Positions 37,050 through 46,060 of a stretch of 64,000 bases of DNA are shown here, piece after piece; positions within the stretch are counted from its first letter, which is position 1, and every line of letters begins with the position of its first letter. A model generated the notes under the pieces. That model was not told the origin of the DNA and did not search any database. It was given only the letters and a program-made list of their open reading frames with translations. Source of the stretch: JADKAV01 sp037045455. Its GTDB lineage: Bacteria; Actinomycetota; Actinomycetes; S36-B12; UBA10799. Both the position numbers and the translations under genes were made by a program. Where the stretch lies: the NCBI GenBank assembly GCA_037045455.1, contig JBAOIN010000005.1, positions 263,213 to 327,212 on the forward strand, in the 5' to 3' direction.

Positions 37050-37066
37050 CATGAAGGATCGCTGAA
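37050..37066 (-). promoter_or_regulatory. TTCATC-box operator 2 (degenerate)
   Basis: On the minus strand, TTCAGCGATCCTTCATG, three mismatches from the TTCATCGAACCTTCATC boxes. It lies between the end of the copper ATPase gene and the start of the glutaredoxin operon. Confidence 0.5.
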
Positions 37067-37068
37067 GT

Positions 37069-39311
37069 TCAGACCCGTGCGTTGCGCAACCGAAGTGCGT
37101 TCACGATCACCGACACACTGGACAGACTCATGGCGGCTGCGGCGATGATCGGTGACAACAGCAGCCCCGTGAACGGGTACAGCACGCCGGCCGCGACCGG
37201 GATGCCCAGAGTGTTGTAGAGGAACGCGAAGCCGAGGTTCTGCTTCATGTTGCGCACTGTCGCCCGCGAGACGCCACGTGCCGCTGTGATACCCCGCAAG
37301 TCGCCCTTGACCAAGGTGATCTCAGCAGAGTCGATGGCGATGTCGCTGCCGGTTCCCATGGCGATGCCGATGTCCGCCTGCGCCAGGGCGGGCGCATCGT
37401 TGATTCCGTCGCCGGCCATCGCGACCATGTGTCCGTCGCGCTGCAAGTCCTCGACGATCGTGAGTTTGTCGTCCGGGCGGACTCCGGCATGGAACGCGTC
37501 GATGCCCAACGCCGACGCCACGCCAGCTGCCGGACCCTGCGCGTCGCCAGTGGCCATCACCACCGCGAGGTGGTCGTGATGCAGAGCCCGGACCGCATCA
37601 GGAGTACTGGGCTTGATCTCGTCGCGTAGCGCGATCGTGCCGATAAGCCTGCCGTCAGCTGCGACGTGGATGAGCGTCTGCTCGGCGTCGGCGGGCCGGA
37701 CCTGGATGCCGTTCGCCGCCATGAGTTCCGCGTTGCCGACCACGACGTTGCGGCCGTCGACCCGGCCGCCGCACGCCGAACCCGGGCTCGGCCGCGAAGT
37801 CCTCGGGCTCGGACAGCACGACACCGTCGGCCGCGGCGGCGTGCTGCATCGCCTTGGCCAGCGGGTGCTCGCTGGAGCGGTTCAGACTGGCGGCCAGTTG
37901 CAGCACGTCAGGCGCGGCCCAGCCGTCGGCCGGCACGATCTCGCTGACACTCGGTCGGCCGACCGTGAGGGTGCCGGTCTTGTCGACCACCAGAGTGTCC
38001 ACCTCGCGCAGCTTCTCCATCGCGGCCGCATCACGGAACAGGACACCGTGCCGGGCGCCCAGACCGTGACCCGACCATGACCGACATCGGCGTGGCCAGA
38101 CCGAGCGCGCACGGACACGCAATGATCAGCACCGACACTGCATTGACCAGCGCGTAGACCCAGGACGGCTGCGGGCCGACCAGACCCCACACCACGAACG
38201 TGACGATGGCGATGCCGATCACAGTAAGGACGAAGACGCCGGCCACCCGGTCGGCCAGGCGCTGCATCGGCGCCTTCGATCGCTGGGCGGAGGCCACCAT
38301 CTCCACGACCCGGGCCAGGACCGTGTCGGCGCCCACTTTCGTGGCGCGTACGACCAGCGCCCCGGTGCTGTTCACCGTGCCACCGATGACGGTGTCGCCC
38401 TCGGACTTGTCGGCCGGGATCGGCTCGCCGGTGAGCATGGACTCATCGACCGCCGAATCCCCGCTGAGGACCACGCCATCCACGGGCACCTTCTCGCCCG
38501 GACGCACCCGGACCCGGTCGTCCACGACGATCTCGGCCAGGGGGACATCCTGCTCCGTGCCGTCGGGATTGAGGCGGCGTGCCGTTGCCGGCGCGAGGTT
38601 CAGCAGGCCTTTGATCGCGTCACCCGTGGTGGCTCGGGCACGCAGTTCCAGCACCTGCCCCAACAGCGTGAGCGTGCAGATGATGGCAGCAGCTTCGAAG
38701 TAGAGCGGAATCATCCCGTCCTCGCGGAACGAGGCGGGGAACACCCCCGGAGCCACGACTGCGACCACCGAGTAGCTGTAAGCCGCGAAGACGCCGAGTC
38801 CGATCAGCGTCCACATGTTCGGCTCCCGGTTGCGCACGGACTGCACGGCCCAGACGAAGAACGGCCCCGCGGCCCAGACCACGACGGGCGTCGCAAGCGC
38901 AAGCTCGACCCACGGTTTCACGCTCATGGGCAACGGCGGGAAGCCGAACATCGCGATCGACAGGACGGCCAGTGACAGGGGCAGTGCGACCCAGAACCGG
39001 CGCAGCATGTGCCGGTACTCCTGCAGCGCGGAGTCGTCGTCCAGCGTGGGCGTCATCGGCTCCAAATGCATGCCGCAGATCGGGCAGCGGCCCGGTGCAT
39101 CGCGGATGATCTCCGGGTGCATCGGGCACGTGTAGCGGACCGTGCCGTCAGCGGGAACGGAAGCCCGCCGCGTGGGCTCGTGCGGCGGCGCGGCGCCGAC
39201 CGGCACCAACGTCATGCCGCACTTGGGGCATTCGGACGGCCGGCCGTCGGTCACCGACGGCCGGCCGTCGGTCAGCTCGGGGTGCATCGGGCAATGGAAT
39301 TGTGTGGTCAT
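37069..39311 (-). CDS. Copper-translocating P-type ATPase (two frameshifts)
   Basis: The N-terminus has two heavy-metal-binding (HMBD) zinc-ribbon units, HCPMHPE...CPKCGM and YTCPMHPEII...CPICGM. Then come eight helices, the TGE phosphatase loop (MLTGEPIP), the CPC metal site (IIACPCALGLATPMS), the phosphorylation loop DKTGTLTVG, HPLA (SSEHPLAKAM) and GDGINDAPAL. Two one-base shifts (near 38070 and 37770) break it; order and content are otherwise complete for a P1B-1 Cu+ exporter. Last gene of the oxidase-DUF305-ATPase operon. Confidence 0.88.
39235..39274. repeat. Tandem 21-bp repeat inside the copper ATPase gene
   Basis: GACGGCCGGCCGTCGGTCA occurs twice with a 21-base period and encodes two in-frame copies of TDGRPSV between the first CPMHPE and CPKCGM halves. 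The unit contains the palindrome GACGGCCGGCCGTC. Confidence 0.75.
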
Positions 39312-39340
39312 AATCGCTCCGGTACCCATAACGGCGGGGA

Positions 39341-39940
39341 TCAGGACTGCGCGAGTAGTTCCTGCATCGTGGCGATCTCCGCCTGCTGGGCACTGATGAT
39401 CTGGTCGGCCATGGCGGTCACTTGCGGGTTGGACGAGTTGGCCTTGACCTGATCGGCCATGCTGATCGCGCCCTGGTGATGCTCGATCATCATCTGCAGC
39501 CACATGGTGTCGAAGTCCTTGCCGCGGGCCGACATCAGCTGGTCCATCTGCTGCTGGGTCATCATCCCGGCCACCGTCATGCCGCCCATGTTGTGGCCGC
39601 CCTGGTCCATGTTCGGCATCGCGGTGGGGGCACCCCAGCCCTGCAGCCAGCCGGTCATCTGGGCGATCTCGGGATCCTGGGCCTGCTTGATCTGCTCGGC
39701 CAGCGCCGTGACCTCGGGTGACGCCTGAGCGCCGGAGGCCAAGGCCAGATCAGCCATCTGCACCGCCTGCTGGTGGTGCGGGATCATCGACTGCGCGAAC
39801 GCGATGTCGGTGGCCGAGCCGGTGCTGGCCGCTACCGATGCCGATGCGGTTGGCGTACTGGTGGCATCAGTGGTGCCGCTGGAACACCCGGCGAGCCCGA
39901 ACGCTGCGAGGGCGACGACTGGGACGATAAGACGCTTCAT
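39341..39940 (-). CDS. DUF305 lipoprotein (copper-binding)
   Basis: 199 residues. Lipobox LAGCS. Two DUF305 repeats, each with a di-His: MIPHHQQAVQMA and MIEHHQGAISMA. A Met/His-rich middle (MDQGGHNMGGMTVAGMM) is typical of CopM-like periplasmic copper binders. Lies eight bases after the multicopper oxidase and 30 before the ATPase on the same strand. Confidence 0.85.
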   Translation of the reverse strand: MKRLIVPVVALAAFGLAGCSSGTTDATSTPTASASVAASTGSATDIAFAQSMIPHHQQAVQMADLALASGAQASPEVTALAEQIKQAQDPEIAQMTGWLQGWGAPTAMPNMDQGGHNMGGMTVAGMMTQQQMDQLMSARGKDFDTMWLQMMIEHHQGAISMADQVKANSSNPQVTAMADQIISAQQAEIATMQELLAQS

Positions 39941-39947
39941 GCTTCTC

Positions 39948-41384
39948 CTATTGGTAGTCGAGCCGGGTCATCATCCCGGCCTCGGCGTGGTAGGCGTTGT
40001 GGCAGTGCAGCATCCACTTGCCCGGGTTGTCGGCGAGCAGATCGGCTGTGACCGAACCCATCGGGGGGATCAGCACAGTGTCCTTGCGGGGACCGGCGGA
40101 ACCGGCGCCGCCGACTTGGAACGTGTGCCCGTGCAGGTGCATCGGGTGGGACATCATCGACATGTTGACCATCCGCAGGCGCAGCAGCTCACCCTGCTTC
40201 ACGGTGATCGGGTCGGCCTGCTCGTACGTGGCGCCGTTGATCGTCCAGCGGTAGGGCCCCATGCTGCCGGCCAGTGTCAGGTCGGCGGTGTGATCCGGCT
40301 CGCGCGCTGGTAGGGCCGCACCCGGCGCGGCTTGCAGGGCCGAGACCGTGAGTGGATACGCATCCAGTTCGGAGGGACGTTGCGGGGAGCCGCCGCTGCC
40401 GGTGCGCAGGTAGGCGATCGCGTACCCGCTCTTCCCCTCTGGTTCGGCCACCAGTGGGAAACGGCCGTCCTGGGCGGTCACGATCACGTCGTAGCGCTCC
40501 CCCATGCCGATTCGCAGGGCCTGCGTCGTCACGGGCCGCACTGGGTAGCCATCGGAGTGGGTGACCTGCATCCGGTGGCCGCCGAGTGCGACCGTGAAGA
40601 CGGTGTCGGCGCCGGCGTTGATGAAACGGATGCGGATGCGCTCGCCCCGCTTGGCGTTGAGCACATCTGGATCGGACGCGGTACGGCCGTTCATCAGGTA
40701 GAGCGGATAGTTGACGTCGCCGCCGTCCATCATCATGCCGCCGTGGTCCATGCCCATCATGCCGCCGCTGGTGTTCTGCCCGCCGCTGGCGACCAGGTCG
40801 TCGTAGATCTGCTGTGGGGACGGTCCCACGCCGTCGGTCCAGTCGTCGAGGACGACGATCCATTCGCGGTCGTAGTCGCCGGATTCGTGCGGGTCGTCGA
40901 CGATGAACGGCGCGTACAGGCCCCGGTCGAGTTGCCCGACGCCCATGTGCGGGTGCAGCCAGTGGGTTCCGGCGACTGGCACCACGAACTCGTAGGTGAA
41001 TGCGTGGCCTGGAGCGACAGCCGCCATCGTGACGTCGGGGACGCCGTCCATCGCGTTGGGCACCGGCAGGCCGTGCCAGTGCACGCTGGTGGCTTCCGGC
41101 AGATCGTTGCGCAACCGGATCCGGACGCGGTCGCCCACATCGGCCCGCAGCGGCTTGCCGGGAACGCTTCCGTAGGCCCAGGTCGTGACGGTGTGCCCGC
41201 CGAGGTCCATCTGCACCGGCTGCGCGGACAGAGCCAGGTCGCGCACACGGCCGGTGGTGGGAACCGGTGAGGCGGGAGCGGGCGTCGGCACGGGCTGACG
41301 GGAACAGGCGGCCACGCCGAGCCCCAGCATCAGGCCCAGCACCTGCCGGCGGGAGACATCCACCGCTCCACTGTCGGTGCGCAC
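39948..41384 (-). CDS. Multicopper oxidase, Tat-exported
   Basis: 478 residues. SRRQVLGLMLGLGVAACS is a twin-arginine signal with a possible lipobox. All four copper motifs are kept: HWHGLP, HPHMG, HPMHLHGHTF and HCHNAYHAEAGMM. A Met-rich stretch (GGMMGMDHGGMMMDGG) may take up Cu(I), as in CueO/CopA-type oxidases. Its role would be oxidation of Cu(I) outside the membrane. GTG 41384 is the listed start; GTG at about 41360 (just before DVSRRQ) is also possible. First gene of the operon, with a TTCATC box 23-39 bases upstream. Confidence 0.88.
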   Translation of the reverse strand: MRTDSGAVDVSRRQVLGLMLGLGVAACSRQPVPTPAPASPVPTTGRVRDLALSAQPVQMDLGGHTVTTWAYGSVPGKPLRADVGDRVRIRLRNDLPEATSVHWHGLPVPNAMDGVPDVTMAAVAPGHAFTYEFVVPVAGTHWLHPHMGVGQLDRGLYAPFIVDDPHESGDYDREWIVVLDDWTDGVGPSPQQIYDDLVASGGQNTSGGMMGMDHGGMMMDGGDVNYPLYLMNGRTASDPDVLNAKRGERIRIRFINAGADTVFTVALGGHRMQVTHSDGYPVRPVTTQALRIGMGERYDVIVTAQDGRFPLVAEPEGKSGYAIAYLRTGSGGSPQRPSELDAYPLTVSALQAAPGAALPAREPDHTADLTLAGSMGPYRWTINGATYEQADPITVKQGELLRLRMVNMSMMSHPMHLHGHTFQVGGAGSAGPRKDTVLIPPMGSVTADLLADNPGKWMLHCHNAYHAEAGMMTRLDYQ

Positions 41385-41406
41385 GATCCGGGTTCCCGGG
41401 ACGTTT

Positions 41407-41423
41407 GATGAAGATTCGATGAA
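41407..41423 (-). promoter_or_regulatory. TTCATC-box operator 3
   Basis: On the minus strand, TTCATCGAATCTTCATC, directly upstream of the multicopper oxidase operon and back-to-back with the box serving the regulator operon. Confidence 0.65.
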
Positions 41424-41432
41424 GAGGCCGCC

Positions 41433-41448
41433 TTCATCGAACCTTCAC
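41433..41448 (+). promoter_or_regulatory. TTCATC-box operator 4
   Basis: On the plus strand, TTCATCGAACCTTCAC, nearly identical to the box at 35224. It lies 46-61 bases upstream of the SHOCT-regulator-kinase operon, so the regulator probably controls itself. Confidence 0.65.
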
Positions 41449-41493
41449 GCGATCACCGGGGTACGCGCCACCTTCCCGGCGCAGGCTGCTCCC

Positions 41494-41727
41494 ATGATGT
41501 ACAGCGGAACCTGGAACGGCTGGATGCTGGCCATGATGCTGATCTGGCCGGTCCTGATCATCGCGGCCATCGCCGCGATCGTGGCGCTCACCCGCCAGAC
41601 CCCCTCCCCCCAGACACACCGCCGGTCGGCCAAGGAGATCCTGGACCGCAGGCTCGCGGCCGGCGAGATCGACGCGGCGGAGTACGCACGGACGGCCGAC
41701 ATGCTCAAGAATGGGAACCCCGCCTGA
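41494..41727 (+). CDS. Small SHOCT-domain membrane protein
   Basis: 77 residues: Met-rich start MMYSGTWNGWMLAMM, one helix (WPVLIIAAIAAIVALT), and the SHOCT end KEILDRRLAAGEIDAAEYAR. Small SHOCT membrane proteins are common next to copper genes in actinobacteria. First gene of the operon with the two-component system; the regulator follows after ten bases. Confidence 0.8.
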   Translation: MMYSGTWNGWMLAMMLIWPVLIIAAIAAIVALTRQTPSPQTHRRSAKEILDRRLAAGEIDAAEYARTADMLKNGNPA

Positions 41728-41737
41728 GGGAGCCCGA

Positions 41738-42427
41738 GTGGACAACCAGCAAGTCCTCGTCGTCGAGGACGAAGTCGACCTGGCGCGTGTCATCGCCGGC
41801 TATCTGCAGAACGAAGGCTTCACCGTGCGCCAGGCGCACACCGGCCCCGACGCCGTAGCACTGGCCCAGCAGGATTCCCCGGCGCTGATCGTGCTCGATC
41901 TCATGCTCCCCGGCTTCGACGGGATCGAGGTCTGCCGGCAGATCCGCGGCTTCAGCGACTGCTACATCATCATGCTCACCGCCCGCGACGACGAGATCGA
42001 CAAGGTGCTCGGCCTGTCGATGGGCGCCGACGATTATCTGGTCAAGCCATTCTCTCCGCGCGAACTGATGGCCCGGGTGCGCGCAATGCTGCGACGGCCG
42101 CGACAGGTGGGGGGCAGTCCAGCCGCGCCGCACCGGCAGCTCGCGGACCTCGACGTCGACCCGGAGGCGCGCAAGGTCTGGGTGTCGGGCGCCGAGATCG
42201 ACCTCACCCGCACCGAGTTCGACCTGCTCGACGCCCTGTCCGAACAGCCGCGCCGGGCCTTCACGCGCCGGCAACTCATCGACCATGTCTGGGGCGAGGC
42301 GTGGTACGGCGACGAGCACATCGTCGATGTCCACGTGGGCCACTTGCGCAAGAAACTGGGCGACGACGCAGGCACGCCCCGCTTCATCCGGACCGTGCGC
42401 GGCATCGGCTACGGGATGGTGACGTGA
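41738..42427 (+). CDS. OmpR-family response regulator (copper regulon)
   Basis: 229 residues. Receiver: LVVEDEVDLARVI, phospho-Asp in IVLDLMLPGFDG, Lys in DDYLVKPFSPREL. Winged helix: LTRTEFDLLDALSEQPRRAF and VDVHVGHLRKKLGD with the GIGYGMV wing. GTG 41738 is preferred; ATG 41711 would overlap the SHOCT gene. It probably binds the TTCATC boxes, since OmpR-type regulators use direct repeats spaced 10-11 bases. CusR/CopR-like by context. Confidence 0.88.
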   Translation: MDNQQVLVVEDEVDLARVIAGYLQNEGFTVRQAHTGPDAVALAQQDSPALIVLDLMLPGFDGIEVCRQIRGFSDCYIIMLTARDDEIDKVLGLSMGADDYLVKPFSPRELMARVRAMLRRPRQVGGSPAAPHRQLADLDVDPEARKVWVSGAEIDLTRTEFDLLDALSEQPRRAFTRRQLIDHVWGEAWYGDEHIVDVHVGHLRKKLGDDAGTPRFIRTVRGIGYGMVT

Positions 42428-43500
42428 AGACGAGTCTGGCGACCCGCCTGTTCACCGCTCAGGTGCTCGTCATCGCGGCCACGTTCGGTGCGCTGCTGGT
42501 GACGATTCTGCTGGTGGCACCGGGCCTGTTCCGGCACCACCTGCAGATGACCGGGGAGGACTCCCCCAGCGTCCAGGAGCACGCGCAGGAAGCCTTCGAG
42601 ACCGCAGTCGGTCTGGCATTGCTGACCGCCGCGGCGGTGGCCGTCCTGGCGGCGGTCCTGCTCGCCTGGTTCCTGGCGCGCAGGGTGAGCCGGCCGATCG
42701 AGGAGCTGGCAGGCGCGGCCGAACAGGTGGCGCACGGCGAGTTCGACGTCTCGGTACCGCAGACCACGTTCGGCCGGGAACTCCATTCGCTGTCTGAGTC
42801 GTTCCAGGAGATGGCCGACGACCTCGCATCCACCGACGCGGCGCGTGCCCGCCTGCTGTCCGACCTCGCCCACGAACTGCGCACGCCCCTGGCCACGCTG
42901 GAAGCGCACATCGACGGTCTCGAGGACGGGGTGGTCGCGGCCGACGCGCAGGGCTACGCCGTCATGCGCGCCCAGGTGCACCGCCTGCAACGCCTGGCCA
43001 GTGACGTGAAGCTGGCGGCGGCGGCCCAGGAGCATGCGCTGGATCTGCATATACAGCCGGTCGAGGTCGTGGGGCTGGTCGCCACAGCTTGCGCCGCTCA
43101 AACCGCGCGCTATAGGGACAAGGGGGTTGCGTTGCGCGACGCCTGTGAGAACTCCGCGATCGTGCAGGTCGATGCTGACCGGATGCAGCAGGTTCTGGGG
43201 AACCTGCTCGACAACGCGCTGCGGCACACACCGCCGGGAGGCAGCGTGCAAGTTACCTGCCGCGTTGGCGACGAGGTACAGGTCGAGGTCAGTGACAACG
43301 GCGAAGGCATCCCCGCCGATGAGCTGGAAGCGGTGTTCCAGCGGTTCCACCGGGTCGATGCCGCGCGCAGCGGCGGCGGTAGCGGACTGGGGCTCACGAT
43401 CGCCCGGGCGATCGTCGAGGACCACGGCGGGACATTGCGCGCCAGTAGCGATGGAGCCGGACGCGGCACGTCCATGGTGGTCACGCTCCCCGCGTTGTGA
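42424..43500 (+). CDS. Sensor histidine kinase (copper regulon)
   Basis: 358 residues. Two helices (about 10-32 and 62-84) with a short outer loop, HAMP (ARRVSRPIEELAGAAEQVA), H box LLSDLAHELRTPLATLE, N box LLDNALRHTPPGG, G1 DNGEGIP and G2 GSGLGLTIAR. GTG 42424 overlaps the regulator stop (GTGA). The outer loop is short, containing RHHLQMTGED, whose His and Met could bind copper; this is an inference. Confidence 0.88.
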   Translation: MKTSLATRLFTAQVLVIAATFGALLVTILLVAPGLFRHHLQMTGEDSPSVQEHAQEAFETAVGLALLTAAAVAVLAAVLLAWFLARRVSRPIEELAGAAEQVAHGEFDVSVPQTTFGRELHSLSESFQEMADDLASTDAARARLLSDLAHELRTPLATLEAHIDGLEDGVVAADAQGYAVMRAQVHRLQRLASDVKLAAAAQEHALDLHIQPVEVVGLVATACAAQTARYRDKGVALRDACENSAIVQVDADRMQQVLGNLLDNALRHTPPGGSVQVTCRVGDEVQVEVSDNGEGIPADELEAVFQRFHRVDAARSGGGSGLGLTIARAIVEDHGGTLRASSDGAGRGTSMVVTLPAL

Positions 43501-43559
43501 CGATCAGGCTGCGAAAACCGCGCACGCCGAGGGATCATGGTCAATGGGAGGGATTGATC

Positions 43560-45508
43560 ATGGGGATCTCTCGAGTTATCGCAAGCGCATCCGCCATAGC
43601 CCTCGTGCTCGGCACCGCTTCGGCGGTCCTCGCGGCCACGACGGAGCAAGTCCAGTGGAGTCCACCGGCCTCATTGAACGCCGGATCGAATGACCCGGCT
43701 TCAGTCATTTCCACGGATGGTCTGCGGACCACCACCATATGGGCACTGGGATCCGGCGAACTGCAGGCGAGCACCAGCACCGGTGGTGAAGCCGTCTGGC
43801 AGACGCCAGTGCCGCTGGGGGCAATCGGTGATTGGCCACGCCTGGCGGGGTCATCCGATGCCATGAAGCTCACGGCGGTCTGGAAGTCACGGTCGACGCC
43901 ATCCCTCGTGCGTTCGGCAACGAGTTCTGACGGGGGTGCGACGTGGGCTCCCTCGGTGCCGGTGTCCGCTTCTGGGGATACGCCGAGCAATCCGCAGGTG
44001 GTCTCCTCCGCTGACGGGAGCCGACTGGGCCGCGTTCTGGTGGTACACCTTCAGTTACACGCCCATGCCACCAGACGTCGGCACAACCTACTACACGCTG
44101 AAGGGATCGGTCAGCACCGACGGAGGGGCCCATTGGGCTGATCCGAAGCAGCTCGCGGACAGCACGGAGTCCGTAGTCGGTCCACGCGTGGTCGCCTCCA
44201 GCGACCTGAGCCGTATCGCTGTTGCGTGGTCTCAGACTCCGACCTCGGTCGGTCAAGTGAAGGTCGTTACAACCAGCAACGCCGGACAGGACTGGAGCCC
44301 CGCCAAAACGCTGTCGGACACCGGTGTCGATAGCAACCTGGGCGACATGATCGCCTCACAGGACGGACGACGGATCACTGTGTCGTTCCTGGCGCTTAAG
44401 AACTACAAACATGTGCTGCAGACGAGTTCGAGTGCGAATGGCGGAGTGGACTGGGGTCGGGCGGTCAGCGTTTCCGACGAAACTGCTGACGCCTCGGGGC
44501 CCGCGCTGGCGTCGTCCACGGACGGTACCAAGGTGGCCCTCGTCTGGATGCGAAGTACTCCGGCTCTGCATCCCGTGACGAGTGTGAGCAAGGACGCGGG
44601 CGCGCACTGGACGCAGCCCAGCGACTTGTCCGACTCCATCGCCTCGGCCCCGCACGTTGCATCGTCAGCAAACGGCCGCCGGCTTACTACGCTCTGGTGG
44701 GAGCTGACCACCGGCAGTTCGGTCAAGCCGGTCACGCGCTCCAGCACCGATGGCGGTGCTGACCTGGGCGCCCAAGACTGATGCCGCACCAGCAACGTCC
44801 AACCCAATGCAGAGTCAGTTGCTCGCTTCGTCGGACGGCACCAAGCTAGTCCACGTCTGGAAAGCCAACGGTGCGCTCAAGGCAGCCCGTGGCCTGCTGC
44901 CGACTCCCAGCTTTGCCGCCGATCCACTGGACTTCGGCTCGCAGACGGTCGGGACGACAGCTGAACGCACGCTCACTGTTCACAACACGGGAACCGCGCC
45001 GCTGACGGTCGATGACGTGCGCGTTGAGGGCGGGCAGTTCAGCCTTGCCTCAAACTCATGCGTCACTGTGGCGCCGTCGGGTAGTTGCGGTGTCGTGGTC
45101 CGCTACACGCCGACGGCACAAGGCGCGGCCACCGGCTCGGTCGTGTTCACCGACAGCACTCTGGCCGAGACGAACAGCGTGGCCCTGAGCGGCTCCGGCA
45201 CCGCCATCCCCGCGGTCAGTCTGAAGGTGAAGGCGACCGGTGGGCACAAGATCCCAGCTGGCAAGCGCACAGTCCTGGTCAGCAAGGTGACCACCGACGG
45301 CAAAGCCTCGGTCAAGACCAGCTGCAAGGTCAAGGGCAAGAAGGCGGCCAAGAAGGTCTGCAAGTTCAAGGTCAAAGGCACGAAGGTCAGCGCCAAGCCC
45401 AAGTGCAAGAAGGGGCTGCAGATCGGCGTCACGGTGAAGGGCACCGCAACCGACCGCACGCCTGCCACCTGGACCAAGACCTGGAAGCTGAAGAAGTGCA
45501 AGGTTTGA
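43560..45508 (+). CDS. Secreted BNR-like repeat protein with ASH domain and basic tail (two frameshifts)
   Basis: Signal peptide ends SAVLAATTE. Repeats of the form SSDGGATWAPSVPVS, STDGGAHWADPKQL and SKDAGAHWTQPSDL are BNR/sialidase-like Asp-box blades, giving a beta-propeller. Next is an ASPM-SPD-2-Hydin-like domain (FGSQTVGTTAERTLTVHNTG) and a Lys/Cys-rich tail (KGKKAAKKVCKFKVKGTKV). Single-base shifts near 44035 and 44755 split the chain. The active-site Arg triad of sialidases is not evident, so binding rather than hydrolysis is likely. Confidence 0.7.
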
Positions 45509-45516
45509 CGGATTCC

Positions 45517-45550
45517 TGAACGCTCGTTTAAAGTATTGAACGTGCGTTCA
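45517..45550. promoter_or_regulatory. Double TetR-type operator
   Basis: TGAACGCTCGTTTA (45517-45530) and TGAACGTGCGTTCA (45537-45550), two palindromes with TGAACG-N2-CGTTCA symmetry spaced 20 bases. The second overlaps the regulator's GTG start, suggesting a leaderless, autorepressed transcript. TAAAGT between them may be the -10 box. Confidence 0.7.
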
Positions 45551-46060
45551 GCCGACTTCACCACTAGTGCGCGGATTCGCGATGCGGCGCTCGCCCGGTT
45601 CGCCGAGGACGGGTACGCGGCCACATCTGTTAGGACGATCGCAGCGGACGCTGGCGTCTCTCCCGCGCTCATCCTTCATCACTTCGGGTCGAAGGATGGC
45701 CTGCGGGAAGCCTGCGACCAGCACGTCTTCGCGTTCTTCCGCGAGATGTTCAGCCAGGAGGCGCAGTTCAGCGACGAATCGATGGTGATGGTCCGCTACC
45801 TGATGCGACAGGCCAGCGAGGATTCCCCGCGCGCGAACGCGATGGTCGCGGACATCGTCGAACTCACCAAGAACGCGCTGCCGACACCCACCGCCGACCC
45901 GGACATGCGAGCAGCAGTGCTCGTCATGTTGCGACTCGGACCGCTGCTGTTCAACGGCGCGATGTTGCAGGCCACAGGCGCCGATGTCCTGACCCCGGAA
46001 GGACTGCAGCGCATGTACGCGACGATCCACGAGATCACAGGAGACAACCGTGACTACTGA
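45542..46060 (+). CDS. TetR-family repressor
   Basis: 172 residues. The DNA-binding part is IRDAALARFAEDGYAATSVR and IAADAGVSPALILHHFGSKD, the typical TetR HTH. The C-terminal ligand domain is LRLGPLLFNGAMLQATGAD. GTG 45542 lies inside the operator; TTG 45536 is an alternative. It overlaps the exporter gene by 11 bases and should repress both. Confidence 0.88.
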   Translation: MRSADFTTSARIRDAALARFAEDGYAATSVRTIAADAGVSPALILHHFGSKDGLREACDQHVFAFFREMFSQEAQFSDESMVMVRYLMRQASEDSPRANAMVADIVELTKNALPTPTADPDMRAAVLVMLRLGPLLFNGAMLQATGADVLTPEGLQRMYATIHEITGDNRDY

